A stretch of 64,000 nt of DNA from Alphaproteobacteria bacterium HGW-Alphaproteobacteria-1. GTDB taxonomy: Bacteria > Pseudomonadota > Alphaproteobacteria > Rhodobacterales > Rhodobacteraceae. Within the stretch, counting starts at the first letter, position 1. Each line of letters starts with the position of its first letter. A program made the translations under genes and the position numbers. The notes under the pieces are model-generated. The model was not told where the DNA came from, ran no database searches, and worked only from the letters and a program-made list of their open reading frames with translations. The stretch covers positions 124,001 to 188,000 of the forward strand of contig PHEQ01000002.1 of NCBI GenBank assembly GCA_002842985.1, read 5' to 3'. Positions 46,953 to 54,917 of the stretch are shown piece by piece.

Positions 46953-49148
46953 TCAATAGAAACTCTGCGGGTCGATATCCACCGCAAGCCGCATCTGCGC
47001 CGGTAGCTTCACCGGCCCGAGCCATTGCGCCAGCGCCGCCTGAAGCGCTGCCCCCTTGGGCGCCTTGACCAGAAGCCGCACGCGGTGCCGCCCCCTTATG
47101 CGCGCGATCGGCGCGGGCGCGGGGCCATAGACCTCGGCCCCTACCGCGCCAAGGGGTGCCGAATGCCGCGCCAGCCATCCGCCCAGATCGAAAACGGCCT
47201 TCATGTCGGGCGAGCTCAGGATGATGCCCGCCATCCGGCCATAGGGCGGCACGCCTGCCGCCTGTCGCTCGCGTGCCTCGGCGCGCCAGAACCCCTCCTC
47301 GTCGCCGCCCAGAATCGCGCGGATCACCGGATGCTCGGGCTGATGGGTCTGCAAGAGCGCGCGCCCCGGTCGCTCGGCGCGCCCCGCCCGCCCCGCCACC
47401 TGCCGCATGAGCTGAAACGTGCGCTCGGCGGCGCGCAGGTCGCTGCCCTGAAGCCCCAGATCGGCGTCGATCACGCCGACCAGCGTCAACAGCGGGAAAT
47501 TATGCCCCTTGGCCACAAGTTGCGTGCCGATGATGATGTCCGCCCCACCCGCCGCGATCTCGGCGATCTGCTCTTTCAGGGCCCGCGCCGAGGCGAAGAG
47601 ATCCGACGACAGCACCGCGATGCGCGCCTCGGGAAAGAGCGCCGCCGCCTCCTCGGCCAGCCGCTCGACCCCCGGCCCCACCGGGGCCATCCGCCCCTCC
47701 ACCCCGCAGGCCGGGCAGGCCAGCGGCATCGGCGCGCTCTCGCCGCATTGGTGGCAGACAAGCCGGTTCTGGAACCGGTGCTCGACCATGCGCGCGTCGC
47801 ACTGCTCGCAACCGATCTGATGACCGCAGGCGCGGCACACCGTCACCGGTGCATAGCCGCGCCGGTTGAGAAACAGCATCGCCTGCTCGCCCGCCTTGAG
47901 CCGCTCGGCCACCGCGCGCCGCAGCGTGGGCGAAACCCACCGCCCCGCCGGCACCGCCTCGGCGCGCAGATCAATCGCCGCAAGCTCGGGCATCACCGCC
48001 ACCCCGAAGCGCGACGCCAGATCGAGCCGCGCGTATTTCCCCGCCTCGGCATTGGCCCAGCTTTCAAGGCTTGGCGTGGCCGAGGCCAGCACCACCCGCG
48101 CCCCGCAGATCGACGCGCGCAGCACCGCCATGTCGCGCGCATGGTAAAGCACCCCGTCCTCCTGCTTGTAGGAGCCGTCATGCTCTTCATCCACCACGAT
48201 CAACCCCAGATCGCGGAACGGCAGAAACAGCGCCGAGCGCGCCCCCACCACCATTTGCACGCCGCCCTGCCCGGCCATTTTCCACACCCGGCGGCGCTCG
48301 GCCATGGTGGCACCCGAATGCCATTCGGCGGGGCGCGTGCCAAAGCGCGCCTCGACACGGGTGAGAAACTCCGCTGTCAGCGCGATCTCGGGCAAAAGCA
48401 CCAGCGCCTGCCGCCCCCGGCGCAGGCACTCCGCCACCGCCTCGAGATAGACCTCGGTCTTGCCCGATCCCGTGACGCCGCGCAAAAGCGTGGTGCCATA
48501 GCCGCCCGCGCGCAAGCCTGCGCCGAGCGCCTCTGCCGCCGCCGCCTGATCCTCGGTGAGCGCCTTGGCGGGGAGATCGGGATCGAGCCGGGGATAGGGC
48601 GCGTCGCGCGGCGCGGTCTCCTCACTCAGCGCGCCCTGCGCCACCAGCCCCTTGATGACCCCCGCGCCCACGCCTGCCAGATCGCACAGGTCGCGCAGGC
48701 CAAAACCCAGCCCGCCGTGATCGCGCAAGACCGCCAGGACCCGCGCGCGCGCCTCTGTCTGTCGCGCGGGCAGGCCCTCGCCCAGCCGGTAGACCTTGTG
48801 CGCGCCGGGCGGATCCGAGAGCCCAGGCGCGCGCGTGGCCAGCCGCAGCATCGCGGGCAGCGGCGTGAGCGTGTAGGCCGCCGCGCGCGCCAGAAACTCG
48901 CGCATTGCCGCACCCATCGGTGCGAGGTCCAGCACCCGGCCCACCTTGCGCGCCTTCTTGAGGTCAAAACCGCCCGCACCCGGCCCCCAGATCACCCCCA
49001 TGATGCGGCGCGGCCCCAGCGGCACCTCGACGAAATCGCCCAGACCCACGCCGCCCTCGGGTGCCAGATAATCGAGCGTGCCCCCCAGCGGCTGCGCGGT
49101 CAGCACCGCCACCAGCGCGCCCTCGTCGAAATGCTCGGGCAGGCTCAC
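46953..49148 (-). CDS. priA: Primosomal replication-restart helicase PriA
   Basis: A 731-residue 3-prime to 5-prime helicase that reloads the replisome at stalled forks. Evidence in order: N-terminal fork-binding domain ([11 protein letters not shown]...[17 protein letters not shown]), Walker [16 protein letters not shown] near residue 222, DEAH-type [13 protein letters not shown] near 318 and [11 protein letters not shown] zinc-binding cysteine cluster [17 protein letters not shown]...[20 protein letters not shown] lies near residues 430-470. [15 protein letters not shown] and [19 protein letters not shown] follow. The start is a GTG with AAGGAG 7 nt upstream. It is divergent from the transaldolase gene by 90 bp. 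Confidence 0.97.
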   Translation of the reverse strand: MSLPEHFDEGALVAVLTAQPLGGTLDYLAPEGGVGLGDFVEVPLGPRRIMGVIWGPGAGGFDLKKARKVGRVLDLAPMGAAMREFLARAAAYTLTPLPAMLRLATRAPGLSDPPGAHKVYRLGEGLPARQTEARARVLAVLRDHGGLGFGLRDLCDLAGVGAGVIKGLVAQGALSEETAPRDAPYPRLDPDLPAKALTEDQAAAAEALGAGLRAGGYGTTLLRGVTGSGKTEVYLEAVAECLRRGRQALVLLPEIALTAEFLTRVEARFGTRPAEWHSGATMAERRRVWKMAGQGGVQMVVGARSALFLPFRDLGLIVVDEEHDGSYKQEDGVLYHARDMAVLRASICGARVVLASATPSLESWANAEAGKYARLDLASRFGVAVMPELAAIDLRAEAVPAGRWVSPTLRRAVAERLKAGEQAMLFLNRRGYAPVTVCRACGHQIGCEQCDARMVEHRFQNRLVCHQCGESAPMPLACPACGVEGRMAPVGPGVERLAEEAAALFPEARIAVLSSDLFASARALKEQIAEIAAGGADIIIGTQLVAKGHNFPLLTLVGVIDADLGLQGSDLRAAERTFQLMRQVAGRAGRAERPGRALLQTHQPEHPVIRAILGGDEEGFWRAEARERQAAGVPPYGRMAGIILSSPDMKAVFDLGGWLARHSAPLGAVGAEVYGPAPAPIARIRGRHRVRLLVKAPKGAALQAALAQWLGPVKLPAQMRLAVDIDPQSFY

Positions 49149-49238
49149 GCATTCGCTCCTTTTGCGGGGTTTCAGACCCCTGATCTATGCGGTAAAGGCA
49201 GGGCCGAGACAACCCAACCCACCGCAGAGGGCAGGCCC

Positions 49239-49892
49239 ATGAAATTCTTTGTCGATACCGCCGAGATCGACCAGATCGCCGAGTTGAACGATCTGGGCAT
49301 GGTCGATGGCGTTACCACCAACCCTTCGCTGATCCTCAAATCGGGGCGCGACATCCTCGAGGTGACGCGCGAAATCGCCGCCCTCGTCGACGGACCGGTG
49401 AGCGCCGAGGTCGTGGCCCTCGACGCCGAAACGATGATCGCCGAAGGCCGCAAGCTAGCCGCCATCGCCCCCAACATCGCCGTCAAGGTGCCGCTCACCT
49501 GGGACGGGCTCAAGGCGTGCAAGGTGCTCTCGGGCGAGGGGCACATGGTCAATGTGACGCTGTGTTTCTCGGCCAATCAGGCGCTTCTGGCGGCCAAGGC
49601 GGGGGCCAGCTTCATCTCGCCCTTCATCGGGCGGCTGGATGACATCAATCTCGACGGGATGGAGGTGATCTCCGACATCCGCCAGATCTACGACAATTAC
49701 GGGTTCGAGACGCAGATTCTCGCGGCCTCCATTCGCACCGTCAATCACGCCTATCAATCCGCGATGGTCGGCGCCGACGTGATGACCGCACCGCCTGCGG
49801 TGATCAAGGCCATGGCCGCGCATCCGCTCACCGACAAGGGGCTCGCGGCCTTCATGGCGGACTGGGAAAAGACCGGGCAGAAGATCATCTGA
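49239..49892 (+). CDS. tal: Transaldolase (small subfamily, Tal/Fsa-like)
   Basis: A 217-residue class I aldolase of the small transaldolase subfamily. It opens [38 protein letters not shown] and carries the Schiff-base lysine in [17 protein letters not shown] near residue 86. [13 protein letters not shown] near 130 and [28 protein letters not shown] near 166 complete the family pattern. It transfers a three-carbon unit between sugar phosphates in the pentose phosphate pathway; the related FSA enzymes cleave fructose 6-phosphate instead. The frame is open far upstream through priA, but the family N-terminus fixes the start. A palindromic repeat follows its stop. Confidence 0.95.
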   Translation: MKFFVDTAEIDQIAELNDLGMVDGVTTNPSLILKSGRDILEVTREIAALVDGPVSAEVVALDAETMIAEGRKLAAIAPNIAVKVPLTWDGLKACKVLSGEGHMVNVTLCFSANQALLAAKAGASFISPFIGRLDDINLDGMEVISDIRQIYDNYGFETQILAASIRTVNHAYQSAMVGADVMTAPPAVIKAMAAHPLTDKGLAAFMADWEKTGQKII

Positions 49893-49933
49893 TCTCCACC
49901 CACTCTCCCACCGACCAAGGCACATTCCCCCGC

Positions 49934-49999
49934 CCCCTCGGGCCAGACCCGAGGGTCTCCTGCGGCACAGGATTCTCCGGTCAAGCCGGAGGATGGCGG
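49934..49999. repeat. Palindromic intergenic repeat (CCCTCGGG family) after transaldolase gene
   Basis: CCCTCGGG-CCAGA-CCCGAGGG at 49935-49955 is followed by a second inverted element, CTCCGG-TCAAG-CCGGAG, at about 49975-49991. The pair copies the layout of the elements at 1253-1315 and 18884-18948. It is the one clear case in this window that is not at a convergent junction, since DUF484 lies downstream on the same strand. Confidence 0.7.
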
Positions 50000-50078
50000 G
50001 AATGAAGGCGAAACCGAAATTTCTTGCGGCATTGCCCGCAGCCTTCTGTTATAACGCCGCAAAGACCAGAGGCCCGGC

Positions 50079-50786
50079 ATGAGCAGCACCCCCCAGATCA
50101 CCGATACCCTGCGCGAGCGTATCATCGCGCAGCCCGACATGATCCTTGACGACAAGGACCTGATGCGTGCCCTCATCGCGGCGAACGAGCGTGCCATGGG
50201 CGGCAATATCGTCGATCTGCGCGGCATCGCCATGGACCGGCTCGAGGCGCGGCTCGATCGGCTCGAGGATACGCACCGCTCGGTGATCGCGGCGGCCTAT
50301 GAAAACCTTGCCGGCACCAATCAGGTGCACCGCGCGCTTCTGCGGATGCTCGACCCGGTGGAGTTCGAGACCTTCCTGCGCGATCTCGACGGCGAGGTGG
50401 CGCATATCCTGCGCGTCGATGCCGTGCGCCTCGTGCTCGAATCGGTGCAGAACGACAACGACCCGGCGGTGCGCCGTCTGGGCGATGTCCTGTCGGTGGC
50501 CGAGCCGGGCTTTATCCGCGGCTATCTCACGAAGGGCCGCGATGCGCCTGCGCGACAGGTCACGCTGCGCCAGATCGACGAGGGCGACATGCGCGTCTAC
50601 GGCCGCACCGCGCCGCATATCCGCTCCGAGGCGTGCCTGTTGCTCGATTTCGGCTCTGACCGCCTGCCGGGGATGCTGGTCATGGGGGCCGAGGATCCGC
50701 ACCAGTTCAGCCCGCAGCAGGGCACCGACCTTCTGGCGTTCTTCGTGGGCGTGTTCGAGAGGGTGATGCGCCGCTGGCTTTCGTGA
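50079..50786 (+). CDS. DUF484 family protein
   Basis: A 235-residue cytoplasmic protein of the DUF484 family, which has a GAF-like fold. The family pattern shows in ITDTLRERIIAQPDMILDDKDLMRALIAANERAMGGNIVDLRGIAMDRLEARLDRLEDTHRSVIAAAYENLAGTNQVHRA (about residues 5-84) and the C-terminal SEACLLLDFGSDRLPGMLVMGAEDPHQFSPQQGTDLLAFFVGVFERVMRRWL. Its role is unknown, but it is very often encoded next to xerC or xerD, as here, where its stop overlaps the xerC start by 4 bp. A GAGG site lies before the ATG. A connection to chromosome-dimer resolution is suggested by context only. Confidence 0.9.
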   Translation: MSSTPQITDTLRERIIAQPDMILDDKDLMRALIAANERAMGGNIVDLRGIAMDRLEARLDRLEDTHRSVIAAAYENLAGTNQVHRALLRMLDPVEFETFLRDLDGEVAHILRVDAVRLVLESVQNDNDPAVRRLGDVLSVAEPGFIRGYLTKGRDAPARQVTLRQIDEGDMRVYGRTAPHIRSEACLLLDFGSDRLPGMLVMGAEDPHQFSPQQGTDLLAFFVGVFERVMRRWLS

Positions 50787-51730
50787 TCAGCGCCGCCGCC
50801 CGCGACGCGCTCCAGACGTGGCTTGACACGCAAAAGGCGCTCGAAGGCGCCTCGGATCACACCATCGACGCCTATGCGCGCGACCTGCGCGCGTTTCTGA
50901 CGTTCATAAGCGCCCATCACGGCGCGGCACAGGGCCTCGGCCCGCTCGCCCGGATCACCACCTCCGACATGCGCGCCTTCATGGCGCATGAGCGTGGCAC
51001 GGGGCTCGGGGCCCGCTCGCTCGCGCGCCGCCTCTCGGCGGTCAAGAGCTTTTACCGTTGGCTGTCCGAGCGCGAGGGGTTCGAGCCGACCGCTGTGCTC
51101 TCTGCGCGCAGCCCGAAATTCACCCGCAAACTGCCCCGCCCACTGAGCGAGGAGGCCGCGCGCGAGATGATCGAGCAGGTCGATTTGCAATCTGCTGAAC
51201 CGTGGATCGCGGCGCGCGACCGGGCGGTGGTGACGCTGCTCTATGGCTGCGGGCTGCGCATTTCCGAGGCGCTCGGCCTCACCGGCGCGGCGCTGCCCAT
51301 GGCGCAGGTGCTGCGCATCACCGGCAAGGGCGACCGCGAGCGCATCGTGCCGGTGATCGCCCCCGCCCGCGCCGCCGTGGCCGATTATGTCCGGCGCTGC
51401 CCGTTCCCGATCACGGCTGCCACACCGCTCTTTTACGGCGCGCGCGGCGGCGCGCTCGGGCCGCGCCCGGTGCAAAAGGCAATGGCACAGGTCCGCGCGC
51501 AGCTTGGCCTGCCCGCGAGCGCCACGCCCCACGCGCTGCGCCACAGCTTTGCCACCCACCTGCTGAACGCTGGTGGCGATCTGCGCGCGATCCAGGAGCT
51601 TTTGGGCCATGCCTCGCTCTCGACCACCGAGGCCTATACCGCCGTCGATACCGCGCGGTTGATGGAGGTCTATGCCCGCGCCCATCCGCAGGGCGGTGAG
51701 CGGGCGTCTGACATCCCCCTCACAGAATAG
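50783..51730 (+). CDS. xerC: Tyrosine recombinase XerC
   Basis: A 315-residue site-specific recombinase that, with XerD, resolves chromosome dimers at dif under FtsK control. The N-terminal SAM-like core-binding domain (LDTQKALEGASDHTIDAYARDLRAFL) is followed by the catalytic domain. The conserved Arg lies in LLYGCGLRISEALGLTG near 158, Lys in ITGKGDRERIVPV near 182, and HxxR in HALRHSFATHLLNAGGDLRAIQELLGHASLSTT near 254-285. The nucleophilic Tyr lies in TTEAYTAVD. The start is a GTG overlapping the DUF484 stop by 4 bp, so the two are translationally coupled. XerC rather than XerD is chosen from DUF484 linkage. Confidence 0.92.
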   Translation: MISAAARDALQTWLDTQKALEGASDHTIDAYARDLRAFLTFISAHHGAAQGLGPLARITTSDMRAFMAHERGTGLGARSLARRLSAVKSFYRWLSEREGFEPTAVLSARSPKFTRKLPRPLSEEAAREMIEQVDLQSAEPWIAARDRAVVTLLYGCGLRISEALGLTGAALPMAQVLRITGKGDRERIVPVIAPARAAVADYVRRCPFPITAATPLFYGARGGALGPRPVQKAMAQVRAQLGLPASATPHALRHSFATHLLNAGGDLRAIQELLGHASLSTTEAYTAVDTARLMEVYARAHPQGGERASDIPLTE

Positions 51731-51813
51731 TTAAGTTCAATTACAGCCGAGATATGCGAGGGTCCGCATCGGACAAATCCCGCACGACTGTCAGAAAACG
51801 GAGAAGACCCATT

Positions 51814-52398
51814 ATGAAACACTATCTTGCCGCCGCGACCCTTGCCCTTGGTGTGATGGCCGGTCAGCAGGCCGCAGCACAGGCCTGCGCCGCCAATGTC
51901 GAGGATCCGTTTGACCTTGACGAGGCAGCGATCACCGAAATCTACGCCTGCATCAGCGACCGGATGGCCGAAGCCTACGCCAAGGAGGGCGATGAGGTCG
52001 CCGCCGCCTATCGCAACTGGACCGTGACCGCGACCCGCCCCGCCGTGCAGGGCGCGCATGGCAGCCGCCTCCTGCTGACTTTCGCAAACGATATCGCCGC
52101 CGAACAATATCTGAAATTCGCCGAAGAGGGTGTGACCATGCCCGCGGGCTCGGTCCTTGCCAAGGAAAGCATCACCATTTCCACCAAGAAAAAAGAGGCC
52201 GCCGTCGGCCCGCTCTTCATCATGACCAAGGGCGAGGCGGGGTCCGCGCCCGATACCGGCGACTGGGTCTATTCCGCCGTGCAGCCCAACGGCAAGCCGA
52301 TGAAGTTCAAGCAGAGCTTCTGCCATGATTGCCACGTCGCCTGGGAGGCACAGGACATGATGGCCTATCCGGTGGAAGAGGTGCGCCTGTCGAACTGA
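51814..52398 (+). CDS. Cytochrome P460-like periplasmic heme protein
   Basis: A 194-residue exported protein. A signal peptide of about 22 residues (KHYLAAATLALGVMAGQQAAAQ) precedes a domain like cytochrome P460: FANDIAAEQYLKFAEEGVTMPAGSVLAKESI, then GPLFIMTKGEAGSAPDTGDWVYSAVQPNG and a c-type heme motif CHDCH near the C-terminus (KQSFCHDCHVAWE). P460-type proteins bind a c-heme, sometimes with a lysine cross-link, and oxidise hydroxylamine or detoxify nitric oxide; whether the cross-link lysine is present needs alignment. It stands alone between xerC and pcs, followed by an intrinsic terminator. A GGAG site precedes the ATG at 51814. Confidence 0.75.
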   Translation: MKHYLAAATLALGVMAGQQAAAQACAANVEDPFDLDEAAITEIYACISDRMAEAYAKEGDEVAAAYRNWTVTATRPAVQGAHGSRLLLTFANDIAAEQYLKFAEEGVTMPAGSVLAKESITISTKKKEAAVGPLFIMTKGEAGSAPDTGDWVYSAVQPNGKPMKFKQSFCHDCHVAWEAQDMMAYPVEEVRLSN

Positions 52399-52417
52399 TC
52401 CGCGTGCGGTTTTTGGG

Positions 52418-52450
52418 CCCGGTCCCCGCTTGGGGGCCGGGTTTCGCTTT
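52418..52450 (+). terminator. Intrinsic terminator after the cytochrome P460-like gene
   Basis: CCCGGTCCCC-GCTT-GGGGGCCGGG forms a GC-rich stem with one mismatch, 20 bp after the stop codon, and is followed by TTTCGCTTT. It separates this gene from pcs. Confidence 0.75.
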
Positions 52451-52483
52451 GCAAATCCGGCCCCCTTGCGTCATGAAACGGGG

Positions 52484-53182
52484 ATGACCCCGCGTGCCCG
52501 TGCCCTTCTTGTCCATCTGCTGACCGCGACCGGTGCCGTTTTCGCGATGCTCGCGATGCTCGCCGCGATCGACCGCGAATGGGAGCTGATGTTTCTCTGG
52601 CTCGTCGTGGCCTTTGCCGTCGACGGCATCGACGGCCCGCTCGCGCGCAAATTCGACGTCAAACAGCATGCGCCCGAATTTGACGGCGTGCTGCTCGACC
52701 TGATCATCGACTACCTGACATATGTGTTTATCCCGGCCTTCGCGCTCTTCAAGTCGGACCTGCTGCCGGGCTGGACTGGCTGGCTTGCGATCATCGTCAT
52801 CACCTTTGCCAGTGCCATGTATTTCGCCGATACGCGTATGAAGACGCTCGATAATTCCTTTTCCGGCTTTCCCGGATGCTGGAACATGGTGGTATTGGTG
52901 TGCTTTGCACTCGAGCCGAATTTCTGGATCATCCTCGCGCTTGTGACGGCGCTTTCGGTGGCGATGTTCCTGCCGATGAAATTCATCCACCCGGTGCGCA
53001 CACGCCGCTGGCGCTGGCTGTCGCTGCCCATGGCGCTTGCCTGGACCTTCTTCGCGGGCTGGGCGGCCTGGGTGCATTTCGACCCGCAAAGCTGGGCGCA
53101 TTGGGGGTTGGTGGTGACAAGCCTCTATCTGCTCTTCGTGGGCATCGTGCAACAGCTCGTGCCCGAACGCGAGGCGCTCTGA
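52484..53182 (+). CDS. pcs: Phosphatidylcholine synthase (CDP-choline type)
   Basis: A 232-residue inner-membrane enzyme that condenses CDP-diacylglycerol with choline to make phosphatidylcholine directly, a route typical of alphaproteobacteria. The CDP-alcohol phosphotransferase motif is complete: DGIDGPLARKF followed by G-x3-D-x3-D in EFDGVLLDLIIDYLTY (about residues 47-80), with the spacing seen in Pcs proteins. About seven membrane segments are visible, and the conserved TLDNSFSGFPGCWN segment lies near residue 124. The ribosome binding site is weak (GGGG next to the ATG). The gene follows a terminator, so it should have its own promoter. Phosphatidylcholine is probably a membrane lipid of this organism. 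Confidence 0.94.
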   Translation: MTPRARALLVHLLTATGAVFAMLAMLAAIDREWELMFLWLVVAFAVDGIDGPLARKFDVKQHAPEFDGVLLDLIIDYLTYVFIPAFALFKSDLLPGWTGWLAIIVITFASAMYFADTRMKTLDNSFSGFPGCWNMVVLVCFALEPNFWIILALVTALSVAMFLPMKFIHPVRTRRWRWLSLPMALAWTFFAGWAAWVHFDPQSWAHWGLVVTSLYLLFVGIVQQLVPEREAL

Positions 53183-53204
53183 GCAGACCCGCCCATGCGC
53201 CGTT

Positions 53205-53740
53205 TCAGACCCTGCCCGTCGCTTCGAGGGCAGGCCTCGCGCCGCCGTCGAACACCGCCCCCACCGTGCGAAAGACCGACAGCGCCTCGCTCAGCGCCGC
53301 CACCGAGGTGACGCCCACCTTGTCATGCACCGCCTGGATCTGGTTGCGCACGGTCTTGAGTGCGCGCCCCGAGGCATCGGCGATCTGCGCCGGGCTTTGC
53401 CCCGACAGCAGCGCCGCGCAAACCTCGGCCTCGCGCGCGGACAGGTCATAGACATCCCGCAACAGCCCGAGATTGATCGCATCCCCGCCGCGCTGCCCGA
53501 TGAAGACGGCAAAGAGCCGCTCTTCCTGCAAGAGATCCCGATCAAGCGGGTTCACCTCGTTCAAGTTGGGCCGGAATGGCGTGAGGCAGAACGAAAGCGG
53601 CCCGTCCTCGCCCTCGACCCGGAACCCGCCCCGCCACCGGCTGCCCCTCCATCTCGCGCAAGCGGGCGGCAAAGGCGCGGGCAACCTGTGCGTCCTGCAT
53701 CGCCACCCGGCCATCGCCCGCCAATCGGCCTGAAATCCTA
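53205..53740 (-). pseudogene. Remnant of a LuxR-type regulator (5-prime truncated, frameshifted)
   Basis: The C-terminal 165 or so residues encode a LuxR/NarL-type helix-turn-helix (YDLSAREAEVCAALLSGQSPAQIADASGRALKTVRNQIQAVHDKVGVTSVAALSEAL) preceded by a stretch of effector-domain type (FRVEGEDGPLSFCLTPFRPNLNEVNPLDRDLLQEERLFAVFI). Just upstream, protein-like sequence continues in another frame (GDGRVAMQDAQVARAFAARLREMEGQPVAG). Removing one base from the C4 run at 53629-53632 joins the two frames. Further upstream the reading ends at the alternative oxidase stop, with no start codon or N-terminal domain. It therefore looks like a decayed regulator cut off by the neighbouring gene. A sequencing error cannot explain the missing N-terminus. 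Confidence 0.7.
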
Positions 53741-54391
53741 GGGATGCCTCCCCGCCATGATCTGATCGGCAAAGCCGTGGTTGGTGTCTCGGTGATGGGC
53801 CTCGTCGGCGCGCACGGCGATCACCACGTCGCGCAGCCGTGCCCCCTCGGGCAGGTCCCAATAGTCGATGGCGATTTGCGGCGCGGGCACGTTCGCTTGC
53901 CGTCCGGCGTCGATCTCTGCGAGGTATTGGGTGTAGCTCACGACTGCCTCCTCCTCGAGATAGCCGACGATGCGGTGGGCGGTGCGCGGCGCGAGGAGAT
54001 AGGTGAAGAAGAACACGTTGTAAAATATCGCCTGGGCGATCATGATGAGCCACCGCTCGCCCCGCGAGGGTTGGGCGATGTGGATGAACGTCATCAGGTG
54101 CATCCGCTCGTTTTCCGCCTCGTCGAGCAATTCGCGGATCCAGCCCTGATCCTCGCGGATATGGCGCAGCGATTTCAGATGTTGCAGAAGTCCACCCACC
54201 ATCCCCGGTACGGCGGCGACGGTTTCCAGCACCACGGCCCGATGACCGTAACGTTTGGAAAAGAACGCATCAGCAAAGACGCGCATGAATTTCACCACGC
54301 GCAGCGCGATCCGGTCATGGATGTCGCGCGGGGCGTGGTGGGCGGTCAGGTCGGTCGTGTCGACGGGGTGGAAGTCGTGGCTCTGTTTCAT
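53738..54391 (-). CDS. aox: Alternative oxidase (cyanide-insensitive ubiquinol oxidase)
   Basis: A 217-residue di-iron ubiquinol oxidase of the AOX family, which passes electrons from ubiquinol to oxygen without pumping protons. All iron-ligand motifs are present: LET (Glu56), NERMH (Glu95, His98), LEEEAV near 146 and RADEAHHRD (Glu197, His200). A hydrophobic stretch around IMIAQAIFYNVFFFTYLLAP is the membrane-binding region. The start at 54391 is supported by AAAGGGAG. An NsrR-like operator lies 37 bp upstream and a ferredoxin gene lies 74 bp upstream on the same strand. AOX is resistant to nitric oxide and cyanide, so NO-dependent control would make sense. Bacterial AOX is uncommon. Confidence 0.95.
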   Translation of the reverse strand: MKQSHDFHPVDTTDLTAHHAPRDIHDRIALRVVKFMRVFADAFFSKRYGHRAVVLETVAAVPGMVGGLLQHLKSLRHIREDQGWIRELLDEAENERMHLMTFIHIAQPSRGERWLIMIAQAIFYNVFFFTYLLAPRTAHRIVGYLEEEAVVSYTQYLAEIDAGRQANVPAPQIAIDYWDLPEGARLRDVVIAVRADEAHHRDTNHGFADQIMAGRHP

Positions 54392-54427
54392 GTCATGCTC
54401 CCTTTCTCCGAACCGAGATGGGGGGCA

Positions 54428-54450
54428 AAGATGAATTTTACATGCGACAT
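54428..54450 (-). promoter_or_regulatory. Candidate NsrR (nitric-oxide sensor) operator upstream of aox
   Basis: A 23-bp imperfect palindrome with left half AAGATGAATTT. Compared from memory with the NsrR consensus (AAGATGCATTT, one base, AAATGCATCTT), the left half matches 10 of 11 and the right half 7 of 11. It lies 37 bp upstream of the alternative oxidase ATG, where it could cover the promoter. NsrR is a repressor released by nitric oxide. Confidence 0.55.
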
Positions 54451-54465
54451 TTGGCGCGGGCAGGC

Positions 54466-54822
54466 TCAGATCGTGCCGAGCGGCTCCTCGGCGCGCAAAT
54501 CCTCGGCACACAGCACCGCCCCACCGTCAATCGCCAGCGCCCGCTCGCGCGCGCGCAGCATGGCCGGAGTATAGACGATGGCGCCTCTTGTGCACACATC
54601 GGCGCAGAGCCCGCATTGCTCGCAGCGGCCACCCTCCGACGTAACACAGGGATAGCCAAGCGTATCGAGCTCAAGCGCGCCGGACGGGCAAACCGCCACA
54701 CAATCCCCACAGCCAGAACAGGTCTCGGCCAGTTGCCTAAGCTCCACCGTGCCGGGCGGGCGGCGCACCCCGTTTTGCGGATGGCTTGCTCGTGCACGCG
54801 CCTGTTGCCATTCGAGTTGCAT
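54466..54822 (-). CDS. 4Fe-4S dicluster ferredoxin-like protein (NapF-like)
   Basis: A 118-residue cytoplasmic iron-sulfur protein. Two 4Fe-4S binding motifs are visible: CSGCGDCVAVCP (about residues 35-46) and CEQCGLCADVCT (about residues 67-78). The sequence between and after them (SGALELDTLGYPCVTSEGGR, RGAIVYTP) resembles NapF-type and polyferredoxin-like proteins. The function may be electron transfer or maturation of a redox enzyme, but no nitrate reductase gene is nearby. GGGAGG before the ATG at 54822 supports the start. It lies 74 bp upstream of aox on the same strand, and an FNR-like box is present upstream, so a shared respiratory response to low oxygen or nitrogen oxides is plausible. 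Confidence 0.85.
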   Translation of the reverse strand: MQLEWQQARARASHPQNGVRRPPGTVELRQLAETCSGCGDCVAVCPSGALELDTLGYPCVTSEGGRCEQCGLCADVCTRGAIVYTPAMLRARERALAIDGGAVLCAEDLRAEEPLGTI

Positions 54823-54899
54823 GGCGTCCTCCCGGTCCGGAACGCTACGCAGCATTCCCGTTCACACTGTCACGCTAGCGCATGAAAACGAGTCGGACA

Positions 54900-54913
54900 A
54901 TGATATATGTCAA
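54900..54913 (-). promoter_or_regulatory. FNR/CRP-family-like box upstream of the ferredoxin gene
   Basis: On the minus strand the sequence reads TTGACATATATCAT, matching the FNR consensus TTGAT-N4-ATCAA at 8 of 10 positions. It lies about 78 bp upstream of the ferredoxin ATG. FnrL or a Dnr-type regulator could bind here. The match is by eye and other CRP-family proteins are possible. Confidence 0.45.
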
Positions 54914-54917
54914 CTTT

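Noticed and set aside
47025-49238. A 738-codon plus-strand extension of the transaldolase gene
   Set aside because: It lies antisense to priA, has no domain-like sequence, and the transaldolase N-terminus is fixed at [10 protein letters not shown].
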